NCBI GenBank assembly: GCA_907163375.1
Contig: CAJQUW010010362.1
Span: forward strand, 1 to 64,000
DNA from: Prostheceraeus crozeri
Lineage: Eukaryota > Platyhelminthes > Polycladida > Euryleptidae
Direction: 5' to 3'
DNA: 64,000 bases
This document shows, piece by piece, positions 54,352 to 62,694 of the stretch (positions are counted from its first letter, which is position 1; each line of letters opens with the position of its first letter). The notes under the pieces were generated by a model that saw only the letters and a list, made by a program, of their open reading frames with translations, ran no database searches and was not told the origin of the DNA. The position numbers and the translations under genes are program-made.

Positions 54352-55196
54352 GCTCACCTGAAAAAATCCTGTGTCAGAGTGGCTTTGTATGGGTAAAATT
54401 TTGAAAATTTTCCAAAGTGTGGAATTTTGACCTGGGACCGTCACCAAAACATTTTTCATCAAATTTCACTGACCCCCCCCCCCCGACAGCAATCTTCTAA
54501 CTTTGGTTCTAGTGAACGGATTTTGTCTTACAGCTACTCGTTTGAAAGAGGAGAAAAAACTGCTCGACCCCATTTTTGCCGCGAGTCAATCGGACCAGCC
54601 GTTCAAAAGTTAGAGCTGTTACAAGATTTTAGGTCGGAGCTCGCTCACCTGAAAAAATCCTAAGTGTCAGAGTGGCTTTGTATGGGTAAAATTTTGAAAA
54701 TTTTCCAAAGTGTGGAATTTCGACCTGGGACCGTCACCAAAACATTTTTCATCAAATTTCACGGACCTCCCCCCCTCTGGACAGCTCGCTTCGATCTTGG
54801 CTTCTAGTGGACGGATTTTGTCGTGCAATAGCTCGTTTGAAAGCTAAGAGTGAGACAAATTCAGTGAAAGAAACGGCTTGTTCATATCTGTCTTCGTTCA
54901 AAAGTTAGAGCTGTTACAAGATTTTAGGTCGGAGCTCACCTGAAAAAATTCTAAGTGTCAGAGTGGCTTTGTATGGGTAAAATTTTGAAAATTTTTCAAA
55001 GTGTGGAATTTCGACATGGGACCTTTACCAAAACATTTTTTATCAAATTTCTCTGAACGAGGGGGGGAGGGGGGTCCGTGAAATTTGATGAAAAATGTTT
55101 TGGGTAAAGGTCCCAGGTCGAAATTCGGAAGTTTTAAATTTTTCAAAATTTTCACCACACTGGAGCTCTCACACTTAGGAATTTTTTCACTTGTGG
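54352..55196. repeat. 291-bp tandem repeat, two and a half copies plus an inverted copy
   Basis: Units start at 54352, 54643 and 54934, exactly 291 bp apart. Each has CTCACCTGAAAAAAT, TGTATGGGTAAAATTTTGAA and CAAAACATTTTT(C/T)ATCAAAT. The third breaks off near 55,060 and is followed by an inverted partial copy to 55,196, forming a fold-back. Confidence 0.9.
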
Positions 55197-55360
55197 CATG
55201 TTACATGGACATGTGCTGACGGACCAACTTCCCGTGGTCATATGAGAATGGTTCAGGTGTCATATGATAGAGAATGATGAGACAAATCGTTTGCAACAAA
55301 CCGCATGTCGCTACGATGAATACTTTCGGAGATAGAGCCATTTTAAGTTTTCTTCCGAGA

Positions 55361-55412
55361 ATATATATAAACCCCCGACAACGTAAGTCTGATCACTTCA
55401 TCGAAAGACGAG
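55361..55412 (+). promoter_or_regulatory. TATA box and 5' noncoding exon of cluster gene 1
   Basis: ATATATATAA at 55361-55370 is followed about 25-30 nt later by a likely start near 55,392. A donor GACGAG|GTAAGC ends the exon at 55412. The matching acceptor is TTATCTTACAG at 56178-56188. Confidence 0.55.
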
Positions 55413-55527
55413 GTAAGCGACGGTCGTCGCTCTGAGCTCCCGATATCGGGTGTTTCAAAGGACTCTATCTTTTGAAGTAGGCAAGCATAGTTTTAATATG
55501 TAGACTAAGGTTTTCAAGTATGCTGAG

Positions 55528-55785
55528 TTCAAATCTGCTATCAGATTTGAAATTTAACTCAGTCAAAGGCAGCTTTGAGGGGTTAGATCCCAGCTACTGA
55601 TCACTACTTTTGACTCGGCGTTCCTGTTACCACTTCGGGGCAGTGACAATGATGTCTTCAGCTGTAAAGAGCGGGTATCGGGGAAGATCTCTCACTTCCC
55701 TAGTGATCAGTACAAGGCCTTCGGGCTGTCGACGGGATCGAGTGCCACTCACTACACTCAAATCTATCATTCCTCACTAAGTGTT
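55528..55785 (+). repeat. 258-bp direct repeat, copy 1
   Basis: It begins with the hairpin TTCAAATCTG-CTAT-CAGATTTGAA and includes GGTATCGGGGAAGATCTCTC. The copy at 55873 has equal length and few differences. Confidence 0.95.
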
Positions 55786-55872
55786 GATATTATGTTGAAT
55801 GTTGACTAAGTTGAATGTTGAATGTTGAATAAGTGTTGAATGATAACATTATGTTTTAGGCCGTATGCTACA

Positions 55873-56130
55873 TTCAAATCTGCTATCAGATTTGAAATTT
55901 AACTCAGTCTAAGGCAGCTTTGAGGGGTTAGATCCCAGCTACTGATCACTACCTTTGACTCGGCGTTGCTGTTACCACTTTGGGTCAGTGACAATGATGT
56001 CTTCAGCTGTAAAGAGCGGGTATCGGGGAAGATCTCTCACTTCCCTAGTGATCAGTACAAGGTCTTCAGGCTGTCGACGGGATCGAGTGCCACTCACTAC
56101 ACTCAAATCTATCATTCCTCACTAAGTGTT
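55873..56130 (+). repeat. 258-bp direct repeat, copy 2
   Basis: It is separated from copy 1 by 87 bp that contain a short GTTGAATGTTGAAT microrepeat. It carries the same CTGCTATCAG hairpin. Confidence 0.95.
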
Positions 56131-56208
56131 ATGCTTTAGTCTGTATACTACATGATTCCAAACTTATACAAATTTCATTATCTTACAGTTAACGATAAAA
56201 TCGCAGCC

Positions 56209-57438
56209 ATGGTCAACAATGACAAAAATAAGAAGTTCCACATTAAAATGTGTGTATGCGGCCGAATTAGCCGCCGAGACGGTCTCAAGGACCACATCAA
56301 GAAGGCAGGGGCCGACCACATGGTTATCCTGAGTAGGGTTGCCTGTGTGAAGTGCAGGGTGCTGTTGGTTGCTGTTGGTGCTGTTGGGCAGGAGGCCGAG
56401 TTTTATTTGAGGCATGGTGAGTGCACAGGAGGGTTGGTGACCGATTTGAGATTTGTGGAGTTGATGAATGCTGAGAAGGAGCGAATGTTGGGGAAAGAGG
56501 CCAAGAATGTTGTTGAGAATGCTAGTGGGAATGTTGTTGAGAATGCTAGTGGGAATGTTGTTGAGAATGCTAGTGGGAATGCTGTGGAGAATGAGGTAGA
56601 GAATGCTGTGGCCGGTTTGAAGGCTGACAAGTGGCGGAAGAGAGTGTTTGAGAGTGATGAGGATGATGTGGATTTGGATAGGGAGCGAGTGAGGAAGCGT
56701 GTGAGGAAGTTGAGCTCTTCGTCGTCGGAGGTATCCGATATTGTCATTACCGACCCCCCGCAGAGCTCATCTTCCCCAATAGTGAAGGGTGGTGGGGTAC
56801 GGAAGCAGTCGGCGCGGTGGGATGAGGACATGGAAAAGAAGCATGTGTCGCAGCAAGCGGCACATGCTTTGTTGGTTGATCGGTACGAAAGTTTGAAGGT
56901 GAATGAGAGAACGTTGAGTGAGTTGAGTGAGCTGAAAATGAAGGTGAAATGTAAAGAGGTGGCAGATGAAAATATCCGTATGAGGCGTGTTGTGAAAGAG
57001 TTGAAGGAGAATGTGCGAGTGTTGGAAGACAAGAATGATGAGCGAGAGAAGAGGACGAGTGCTGCAGAGAGGAGAATGGGAGAGGCAGAGTCGAAGTATG
57101 AGGAGTTGATGAAGGAGATGAGTGTATTGAGAGCGAGGAATGCTGAGTTGGAGAGGAGTGTGAGTAGGCAGGGTGATGAGAGAGAGTCGTTTGCGAAGTT
57201 AGAGCGCATGAGGAATGAGTGGAATCGTGTGAATGAGGACAGAATGTTTGAGTTCCGCATCCCTATTCGGGATAACCATCTGGACGGTCAAGTCCTCGTC
57301 AACCAAAGCCTAGACGAGAGTATAATCTGCTATAATGGTCATCCGACTAAGAAGTGCTTACATGCCACACTCAGAATGCGCGGCCATTTACAAAAATTTT
57401 CAGCCAGGAAGCCCGCGAGACTGCCTAAGGATGACTAA
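56209..57438 (+). CDS. Cluster gene 1: zinc-finger coiled-coil protein, unknown family
   Basis: 409 residues from ATGGTC at 56209, chosen because it follows the splice acceptor by 20 nt and has a strong start context (GCAGCCATGG); an in-frame ATG 57 nt upstream lies in the intron. The N terminus has a C-x-C...H-x7-H group (CVCGRISRRDGLKDHIKKAG, ADHM) and then C-x2-C...H...C (CVKC, RHGEC), probably metal-binding. Three NVVENASG repeats follow, then a Ser-rich patch (KLSSSSSEVSDI), a long charged coiled coil (LKMKVKCKEVADENIRMRRV to LERSVSRQGDE) and a distinct tail (FEFRIPIRDNHLDGQV, CLHATLRMRGH). The coiled-coil part is strikingly G-rich. I recognise no homologue. A nucleic-acid-binding role is possible from the finger and basic tail. 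Confidence 0.65.
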   Translation: MVNNDKNKKFHIKMCVCGRISRRDGLKDHIKKAGADHMVILSRVACVKCRVLLVAVGAVGQEAEFYLRHGECTGGLVTDLRFVELMNAEKERMLGKEAKNVVENASGNVVENASGNVVENASGNAVENEVENAVAGLKADKWRKRVFESDEDDVDLDRERVRKRVRKLSSSSSEVSDIVITDPPQSSSSPIVKGGGVRKQSARWDEDMEKKHVSQQAAHALLVDRYESLKVNERTLSELSELKMKVKCKEVADENIRMRRVVKELKENVRVLEDKNDEREKRTSAAERRMGEAESKYEELMKEMSVLRARNAELERSVSRQGDERESFAKLERMRNEWNRVNEDRMFEFRIPIRDNHLDGQVLVNQSLDESIICYNGHPTKKCLHATLRMRGHLQKFSARKPARLPKDD

Positions 57439-57442
57439 CTTG

Positions 57443-57502
57443 GTAAGTGAAAAGCAAATAAGATAGTATATCCTATTCTAATACATATCATCTTCATTGC
57501 AG
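57443..57502 (+). other. Short intron after the stop codon of cluster gene 1
   Basis: CTTG|GTAAGTG four bases after the stop and TTCATTGCAG|ATC at 57502 define a 60-bp intron in the 3' UTR. Removing it puts the downstream stem-loop about 56 nt from the stop. Confidence 0.5.
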
Positions 57503-57535
57503 ATCTTTGCCTGCCTTCACCACCCCATCAATTCA

Positions 57536-57678
57536 CTCCCGAGAACGAACCATCGGCTCTCTTAAGGGCCATCTAGGGGCAAGACATGATAGAACCTCCA
57601 CGCGGTTTGCCCTGGGCAGTCTTCGGACTGGCGAATACTATCATTAAGTTGAATCTGCTATCAGTCAACTTGAACGTT
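57536..57678 (+). repeat. 143-bp shared 3'/promoter cassette, copy 1
   Basis: It starts CTCCCGAGAACGAACC and ends TCAACTTGAACGTT. It contains the stem-loop, the block CGGTTTGCCCTGGGCAGTCT and the CTGCTATCAG core in AAGTTGA/TCAACTT arms. Confidence 0.95.
57555..57570 (+). terminator. Histone-3'-end-like stem-loop after cluster gene 1
   Basis: GGCTCT-CTTA-AGGGCC: six pairs (one T·G), four-base loop. Histone mRNA ends have GGCTCT-TTTC-AGAGCC. CAAGA follows, as in histone downstream elements. Confidence 0.45.
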
Positions 57679-57690
57679 GCGTCGCGTTAG
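57586..57690 (+). CDS. Mini-ORF in cassette copy 1
   Basis: 34 codons, MIEPPRGLPWAVFGLANTII then KLNLLSVNLNV and an unrelated end. The same frame is open in all three cassettes. It may simply reflect shared DNA. Confidence 0.25.
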   Translation: MIEPPRGLPWAVFGLANTIIKLNLLSVNLNVASR

Positions 57691-57695
57691 AGGGG

Positions 57696-57703
57696 TATAT
57701 AAA
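57696..57703 (+). promoter_or_regulatory. TATA box of cluster gene 2
   Basis: TATATAAA, 32 bases before the ATG, followed by a pyrimidine-rich CTCATTTCATTTCATTTC leader. Confidence 0.75.
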
Positions 57704-57734
57704 CCACTGCCTCTCATTTCATTTCATTTCAATC

Positions 57735-58001
57735 ATGCAGACGCCGAACAGTCAAGTCAGCTCTCCTCGCGGACCGCAGTTAAGGCCGCGAAATTTATTT
57801 GAGGAGTTTGTCAGGCTAGAGGAGCAAGACAGAGTTTATAATAATCTTGCTCGGATTGGCAATCCGATGACAGCAACTGCTGTCAATCCAACGGAATGGC
57901 GCTACATTCCACTTTTTAGCCATGTACCAGTTAGTGTGGAAGTCGACAGTGCTACCAAAGAGAGAGTCAAAGACTCTCTCAGCAGAATTGGTAGGGTGTA
58001 A
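57735..58001 (+). CDS. Cluster gene 2: 88-residue protein, unknown
   Basis: It starts at the first ATG after the TATA box. The sequence begins MQTPNSQVSSPRGPQLRPRN, then a charged helix (LFEEFVRLEEQDRVYNNLAR) and a β-like C-terminal half (PTEWRYIPLFSHVPVSVEVD) ending in a second helix. No domain is recognised. The stem-loop begins 29 nt after the stop. Confidence 0.6.
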   Translation: MQTPNSQVSSPRGPQLRPRNLFEEFVRLEEQDRVYNNLARIGNPMTATAVNPTEWRYIPLFSHVPVSVEVDSATKERVKDSLSRIGRV

Positions 58002-58011
58002 GATGACGTTA

Positions 58012-58154
58012 CTCCCGAGAACGAACCACCGGCTCTCTTAAGGGCCACCATGGGGCAAGATTTGATAGAACCTCCTCGCGGTTTGCCCTGGGCAGTCTTC
58101 GGACTGGCGAATACTATCATTAAGTTGAATCTGCTATCAGTCAACTTGAACGTT
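58012..58154 (+). repeat. 143-bp shared 3'/promoter cassette, copy 2
   Basis: Same length as copy 1, with few differences. It lies between cluster genes 2 and 3. Confidence 0.95.
58031..58046 (+). terminator. Histone-3'-end-like stem-loop after cluster gene 2
   Basis: GGCTCT-CTTA-AGGGCC followed by ACCA and GGGGCAAGA. Confidence 0.45.
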
Positions 58155-58187
58155 ATGCAGTCGATTGCTATCCCTGAAGCATTCTGA
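58050..58187 (+). CDS. Mini-ORF in cassette copy 2
   Basis: 45 codons starting in a perfect GCCACCATGG context: MGQDLIEPPRGLPWAVFGLA, then NTIIKLNLLSVNLNV and a private tail. It could be translated, or could be chance overlap with the stem-loop's ACCA flank. Confidence 0.3.
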   Translation: MGQDLIEPPRGLPWAVFGLANTIIKLNLLSVNLNVMQSIAIPEAF

Positions 58188-58219
58188 TTCGCTGTTGAGC
58201 AATTCATTGTTGAAAACCC

Positions 58220-58227
58220 TATATAAG
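58220..58227 (+). promoter_or_regulatory. TATA box of cluster gene 3
   Basis: TATATAAG, 41 bases before the ATG, with a CTTCTCATTCAATTTC leader like that of gene 2. Confidence 0.7.
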
Positions 58228-58267
58228 CCAGAAGATTGTAGCGCTTCTCATTCAATTTCAAGTCACG

Positions 58268-58522
58268 ATGGAATCGACATCTGCCAACAGCATTCCCGTC
58301 TTCATCGATGAAGACAACGCCATTCCCGAGTTCGTCATCCTCGACGAGTGGGATGAAGAGGATGATAAGAAGGGGAAGATCAAGAGGATCGTTTGGATGG
58401 ATGGGGTGTGGACTCCGAATACCACTCGCATCCGAAAGGTGCCAGATGCACCAGCACGAGCTAGGCGGTATATGGTCTATGACAACCTAACCGTCATACC
58501 CATTGACTATTCCAGCCAATAG
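58268..58522 (+). CDS. Cluster gene 3: 84-residue acidic protein, unknown
   Basis: It begins MESTSANSIPVFIDEDNAIP, then a very acidic stretch (EFVILDEWDEEDDKKGK), a WMDGVWTPNTTRIRKV segment and RRYMVYDNLTVIPIDYSS. No family is recognised. It has its own TATA box and a cassette stem-loop beginning 34 nt after the stop, exactly like gene 2, although the proteins are unrelated. Confidence 0.6.
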   Translation: MESTSANSIPVFIDEDNAIPEFVILDEWDEEDDKKGKIKRIVWMDGVWTPNTTRIRKVPDAPARARRYMVYDNLTVIPIDYSSQ

Positions 58523-58537
58523 TCAACTTAAATTCAC

Positions 58538-58680
58538 ACCCCGAGAACGAACCATCGGCTCTCTTAAGGGCCACCATGGGGCAAGACATGATAAAACCTC
58601 CACGCGGTTTGCCCTGGGCAGTCTTCGGACTGGCGAATACTATCATTAAGTTGAATCTGCTATCAGTCAACTTGAACGTT
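58538..58680 (+). repeat. 143-bp shared 3'/promoter cassette, copy 3
   Basis: Same length and layout as the other two copies. No clear gene follows it. Confidence 0.95.
58557..58572 (+). terminator. Histone-3'-end-like stem-loop after cluster gene 3
   Basis: GGCTCT-CTTA-AGGGCC followed by ACCA and GGGGCAAGA. Confidence 0.45.
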
Positions 58681-58728
58681 GCAAATGAAGTTCGGTGTAA
58701 TACTTCCTTTCGACGGGCGTTCCTGTAA
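58576..58728 (+). CDS. Mini-ORF in cassette copy 3
   Basis: 50 codons in GCCACCATGG context: MGQDMIKPPRGLPWAVFGLA, then NTIIKLNLLSVNLNV and tail ANEVRCNTSFRRAFL. Confidence 0.3.
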   Translation: MGQDMIKPPRGLPWAVFGLANTIIKLNLLSVNLNVANEVRCNTSFRRAFL

Positions 58729-59080
58729 AGGGCGGCGGTGAAACCCGTAGCTATGTATACCGCAAGGGACATTCGGCAATGGTCAATCTTGTTAAACCTC
58801 TCTGCGTCATGTTTGCAAGTGATTGCCTCTGTCTCAACGTAGTATACATTCGCGTCAGGGCGACATTTAGCCAACTGTCGAAGGTTGCCTAAAACTTTCC
58901 ATTGCATACGTTATGAGAACCATGAGTTCTACCTGTCTCTATCAATGAGACGAATTGATGAATGGGATGAAATGGGAGGACACTCACGCGCCACACACAA
59001 CATAACACACCTCTCTCTTCCGTAGTCGAACAAGCTCTTTACACATGGATCGCAGTCGATTGCTATCCCTGTATCATGTA
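58729..59080. other. No gene; remnant of a further cassette flank
   Basis: GCAGTCGATTGCTATCCCTG at 59052-59071 exactly repeats 58157-58176, just after cassette copy 2, suggesting a lost or truncated further unit. Confidence 0.6.
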
Positions 59081-62000
59081 AGCTATCTAAATTTTATTTA
59101 ACACTATTTCATCTACCATTTCAAGAGTTTACAAGTTAGAAATAAAGTTTCAATAGTGTATGCGTTAGAAATAAAGTTTTAGCTGTTTGTATATCAAAAT
59201 AAAGTTTCAAGAGTTTACAAGTTAGAAATAAAGTTCCAATAGTGTATATGTTAGAAATAAAGGTGTAACTGTTTTTAAAAATAAGATCGCAAGATTTACT
59301 AGTTTACAAGTTAGACTAAGTGTAAATTAAAAATAAAATTATAACTGTTCACGAGTTAAAGCGTTGATGCAACGATGAACAATTAATAAGCTGAAAAGTT
59401 TTAGATTCACTTTAACATTACCATATGTTTACAGATAGAAATGTATCACAGCAAAGCTACTTCATGAGTTAGTTTGCCAGGAGTGTATCATCTCAAACTT
59501 TTACTCCGACTGTGGAACATTGATTTCCATGATGAAGATTTAAATAGTTAGATTCGATGACAAACAAGATTTACTAGTTTACAAGTTGGACAAAGCGTTC
59601 TACTATTTGTAAATGAAAGATATCATTTCAACAGTTTACCAGTTAGAAATAAAGTTTCAATAGTGTGTATGTTAAGAATAAACTTTTATCTGTTTATATG
59701 TTAGAAATAAAAATGAAGGTTCACCAGTTTACAAGTTAAGAATAAAGTTTTATCTGCTTGTATGTCAGAAATGAAATAAAGTTTCACCAGTTTAAGAGTT
59801 AAAAATAAAGTTTCAATAGTTTGCAAGTTAAAACTAATGTTTCAATAGTGCATATGTTAAGAATAAAGTTTTATCTGTTTGTATGTTAGAAATAGAAAGA
59901 AGTTTCACCAGTTGGCAAGTTAAGAATAAAGTTTTATCTGTTTGTATGATAGAAATAAAACAAAGTTTCAACCGCTTATAAGTTAAAAATAAAGTTTCAA
60001 TAGTTTACAAGTTAAGAATAAAGTTTCAATAGTGTGTATGCTAAGAATAAAGTTCTATCTTTTTATATGTTAGAAATAGAATGAAGTTTCACCAGTTTAC
60101 AAGTTAAGAAAAAAATTCTATCTGTTTGTATGTTAGAAATAAAGTTCTATCTGTTTATATGTTAGAAATAGAATGAAGTTTCACCAGTTTACAAATTAAG
60201 AATAAAGTTCTATCTGTTTGTATGTTAGAAAAAAAACAAAGTTTCAACCGTTTACAAGTTGAAAATAAAGTTTCAATAGCTTACAAGTTAAGAATAAAGT
60301 TTCAATAGTGTGCATGTTCAGAATAAAGTTCTATCTGTTTATATGTTAGAAATAGAATGAAGTTTCACCAGTTTACAAGTTAAGAATAAAGTCTATCTGT
60401 TTATATGTAAGAAATAAAATGAAATTTCATCAGTTTACAAGTTAAGAATAAAATTGTATCTGTTTGTATGTTAGAAATAAAACAAAGTTTTAACCGTTAA
60501 CAAGTTAAAAATAAAGTTTCAATAGTTTGCAAGTTAAAACTAATGTTTCACCAGTTGGCAAGTTAAGAATAAAGTTTTATCTGTTTGTATGTTAGAAATA
60601 GAATGAAGTTTCAACCGTTTACAGGTTAAAAATAAAGTTTCAATAGTTTACAAGTTAAGAATAAAGTTTCAATAGTGTGCATGTTCAGAATAAAGATCTA
60701 TCTGTTTATATGTTAGAAATAGAATGAAGTTTCACCAGTTTACAAGTTAAGAATAAAGTTCTATCTGTTTATATGTTAGAAATAAAATGAAGTTTCATCA
60801 GTTTACAAGTTAAGAATAAAGTTTTATCTTTTTGTATGTTAGAAATAAAACAAAGTTTCAACCGTTAACAAGTTAAAAATAAAGTTTCAATAGTTTGCAA
60901 GTTAAAACTAATGTTTCAATAGTGTGTATGTTAAGAAAAAAGTTTTATCTGTTTGTATGTTGTTTGCTTCACCAGTTTACAAGTTAAGAATAAAGCTTCA
61001 ATAGTGTGCATGTTCAGAATAAAATTCTATCTGTTTATATGTTAGAAATAGAATGAAGTTTCACCAGTTTACAAGTTAAGAATAAAGTTCTATCTGTTTG
61101 TATGTTAGAAATGAAACAAAGTTTCAACCGTTTACAAGTTAAAAATAAAGTTTCAATAGTTTACAAGTTAAGAATAAAGTTTCAATAGTGTGCATGTTCA
61201 GAATAAAGTTTTATCTGTTTGTATGTTAGAAATAGAATGAAGTTTCACCAGTTGGCAAAATAAGAATAAAGTTCTATCTGTTTGTATGTTAGAAATAAAA
61301 CAAAGTTTCAACCGTTAACAAGTTGAAAATAAAGTTCTATCTGTTTATATGTTAGAAATAGAATGAAGTTTCACCAGTTTACAAGTTAAGAATAAAGTTC
61401 TATCTGTTTATATGTTAGAAATAGAATGAAGTTTCATCAGTTTACAAGTTAAGAAAAAAGTTTTATCAGTTTGTATGTTAGAAATAAAACAAAGTTTCAA
61501 CCGTTAACAAGTTTAAAATAAAGTTTCAATAGTTTGCAAGTTAAAACTAATGTTTCAATAGTGCGTATCTTAAGAATAAAGTTTTATCTTTTTGTATGTT
61601 AGAAATAAAACAAAGTTTCAACCGTTAACAAGTTAAAAATAAAGTTTCAATAGTTTGCAAGTTAAAACTAATGTTTCAATAGTGCGTATGTTAAGAATAA
61701 AGTTTTATCAGCTTGTATGTTAGAAATAAAATTAAGTTTCACCAGTTTACAAATTAAAAGTAAAGTTTCAATAGTGTGTACGTTAGAAATAAAGTTTGAA
61801 GCGTTTACAAGTTAAAAATAAAGTTTCAATAGTTTGTATGTTAAGAATAAAGTTTTATCTGTTTGTAAAGTACGATCGTAGGATTTACTAGTTTGCAAGT
61901 TAGACTCAGCATTCTACTAGTTGTAAATGAAAAATATCGTTTCAACAGTTTACAGATTAGAATAAAGTTTCAATAGTGTCCACGTTAGAAATAAAGTTAT

Positions 62001-62582
62001 GACTGTTTGTATGTGTGTGTGTGTTAGAAATAAAGTTTCAACCGTTTACAAGTTAAAAACAAAGTTTTAACAGTGTGTATGTTAGAAATAAAGTTTTATC
62101 TGTTTATATGTTAGAAACAAAACAAAGTTTCAACAGTTTACAAGCTGAAAAATGAAGTTTCAACGGTTTGTACGTTAGGAATAAAGTTTTAACTGCTTGT
62201 ATGTTAGAAATAGAGGTATGACAGTTTATATGCTAGAAAGAAAGGTATAACTGTTTGTAAGACAAGATCGTAAGATTTACTAGTTTGCAAGTTAGACTCA
62301 GCGTTCTACTAGTTGTAAATGAAAAAATATCGTTTCAACAGTTTACAGATTAAAATAAAGTTTCAATAGTGTGTATGATGGAAATGAAGTTTAAGCGCTT
62401 TGTGCGTTAGAAATAAAGTTTCAGCCGTTTACAAGTTAAAAATAAAGTTTTAACAGTGTGTACGTTAGAAATAAAGTTTTAGCTGTTTATATGTTAGAAA
62501 CAAAGTAAAGTTTCAACAGTTTACAAGTTGAAAAATAAAATTTCAACAGTGTGTACGTTAGAAATAAATGAAAGTAAGAACT
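59081..62582 (+). repeat. AT-rich minisatellite, left arm of a large palindrome
   Basis: Dozens of modules of about 30-36 nt of the type GTTAGAAATAAAGTTTCAAT and GTTTACAAGTTAAGAATAAA, in changing higher-order orders. Each carries AATAAA. The last ~1.3 kb is mirrored after 62,695. Confidence 0.95.
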
Positions 62583-62694
62583 TCATCTAATGAGTATTCA
62601 AAGCATGTTTTGTAAATCAAATGTGTGTCGTACTGACATGATAGAATCAAATCAACTTGACAAACGCGTTTCTTCCTTTCATTACTTACTTCAG
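62583..62694. other. Unique spacer at the centre of the palindrome
   Basis: About 110 nt of non-repeat sequence (with GTGTGTCGTACTGACATG) between the arms, the axis being near 62,637. Confidence 0.85.

Larger units (their letters stand above)
55413..56188 (+). other. 5' UTR intron of cluster gene 1 with two 258-bp repeats
   Basis: The intron is inferred from a strong GTAAGC donor and TTACAG acceptor. Two 258-bp direct repeats fill most of it. Confidence 0.5.

Noticed and set aside
56403-57260. 285-codon minus frame opposite cluster gene 1
   Set aside because: Serine- and threonine-rich shadow of a G-rich coiled-coil gene; no promoter or domain on that strand.
57555-58572. Cluster genes as true histone genes
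   Set aside because: None of the three proteins resembles a histone. Only the 3' hairpin is histone-like, and its loop starts with C instead of T.
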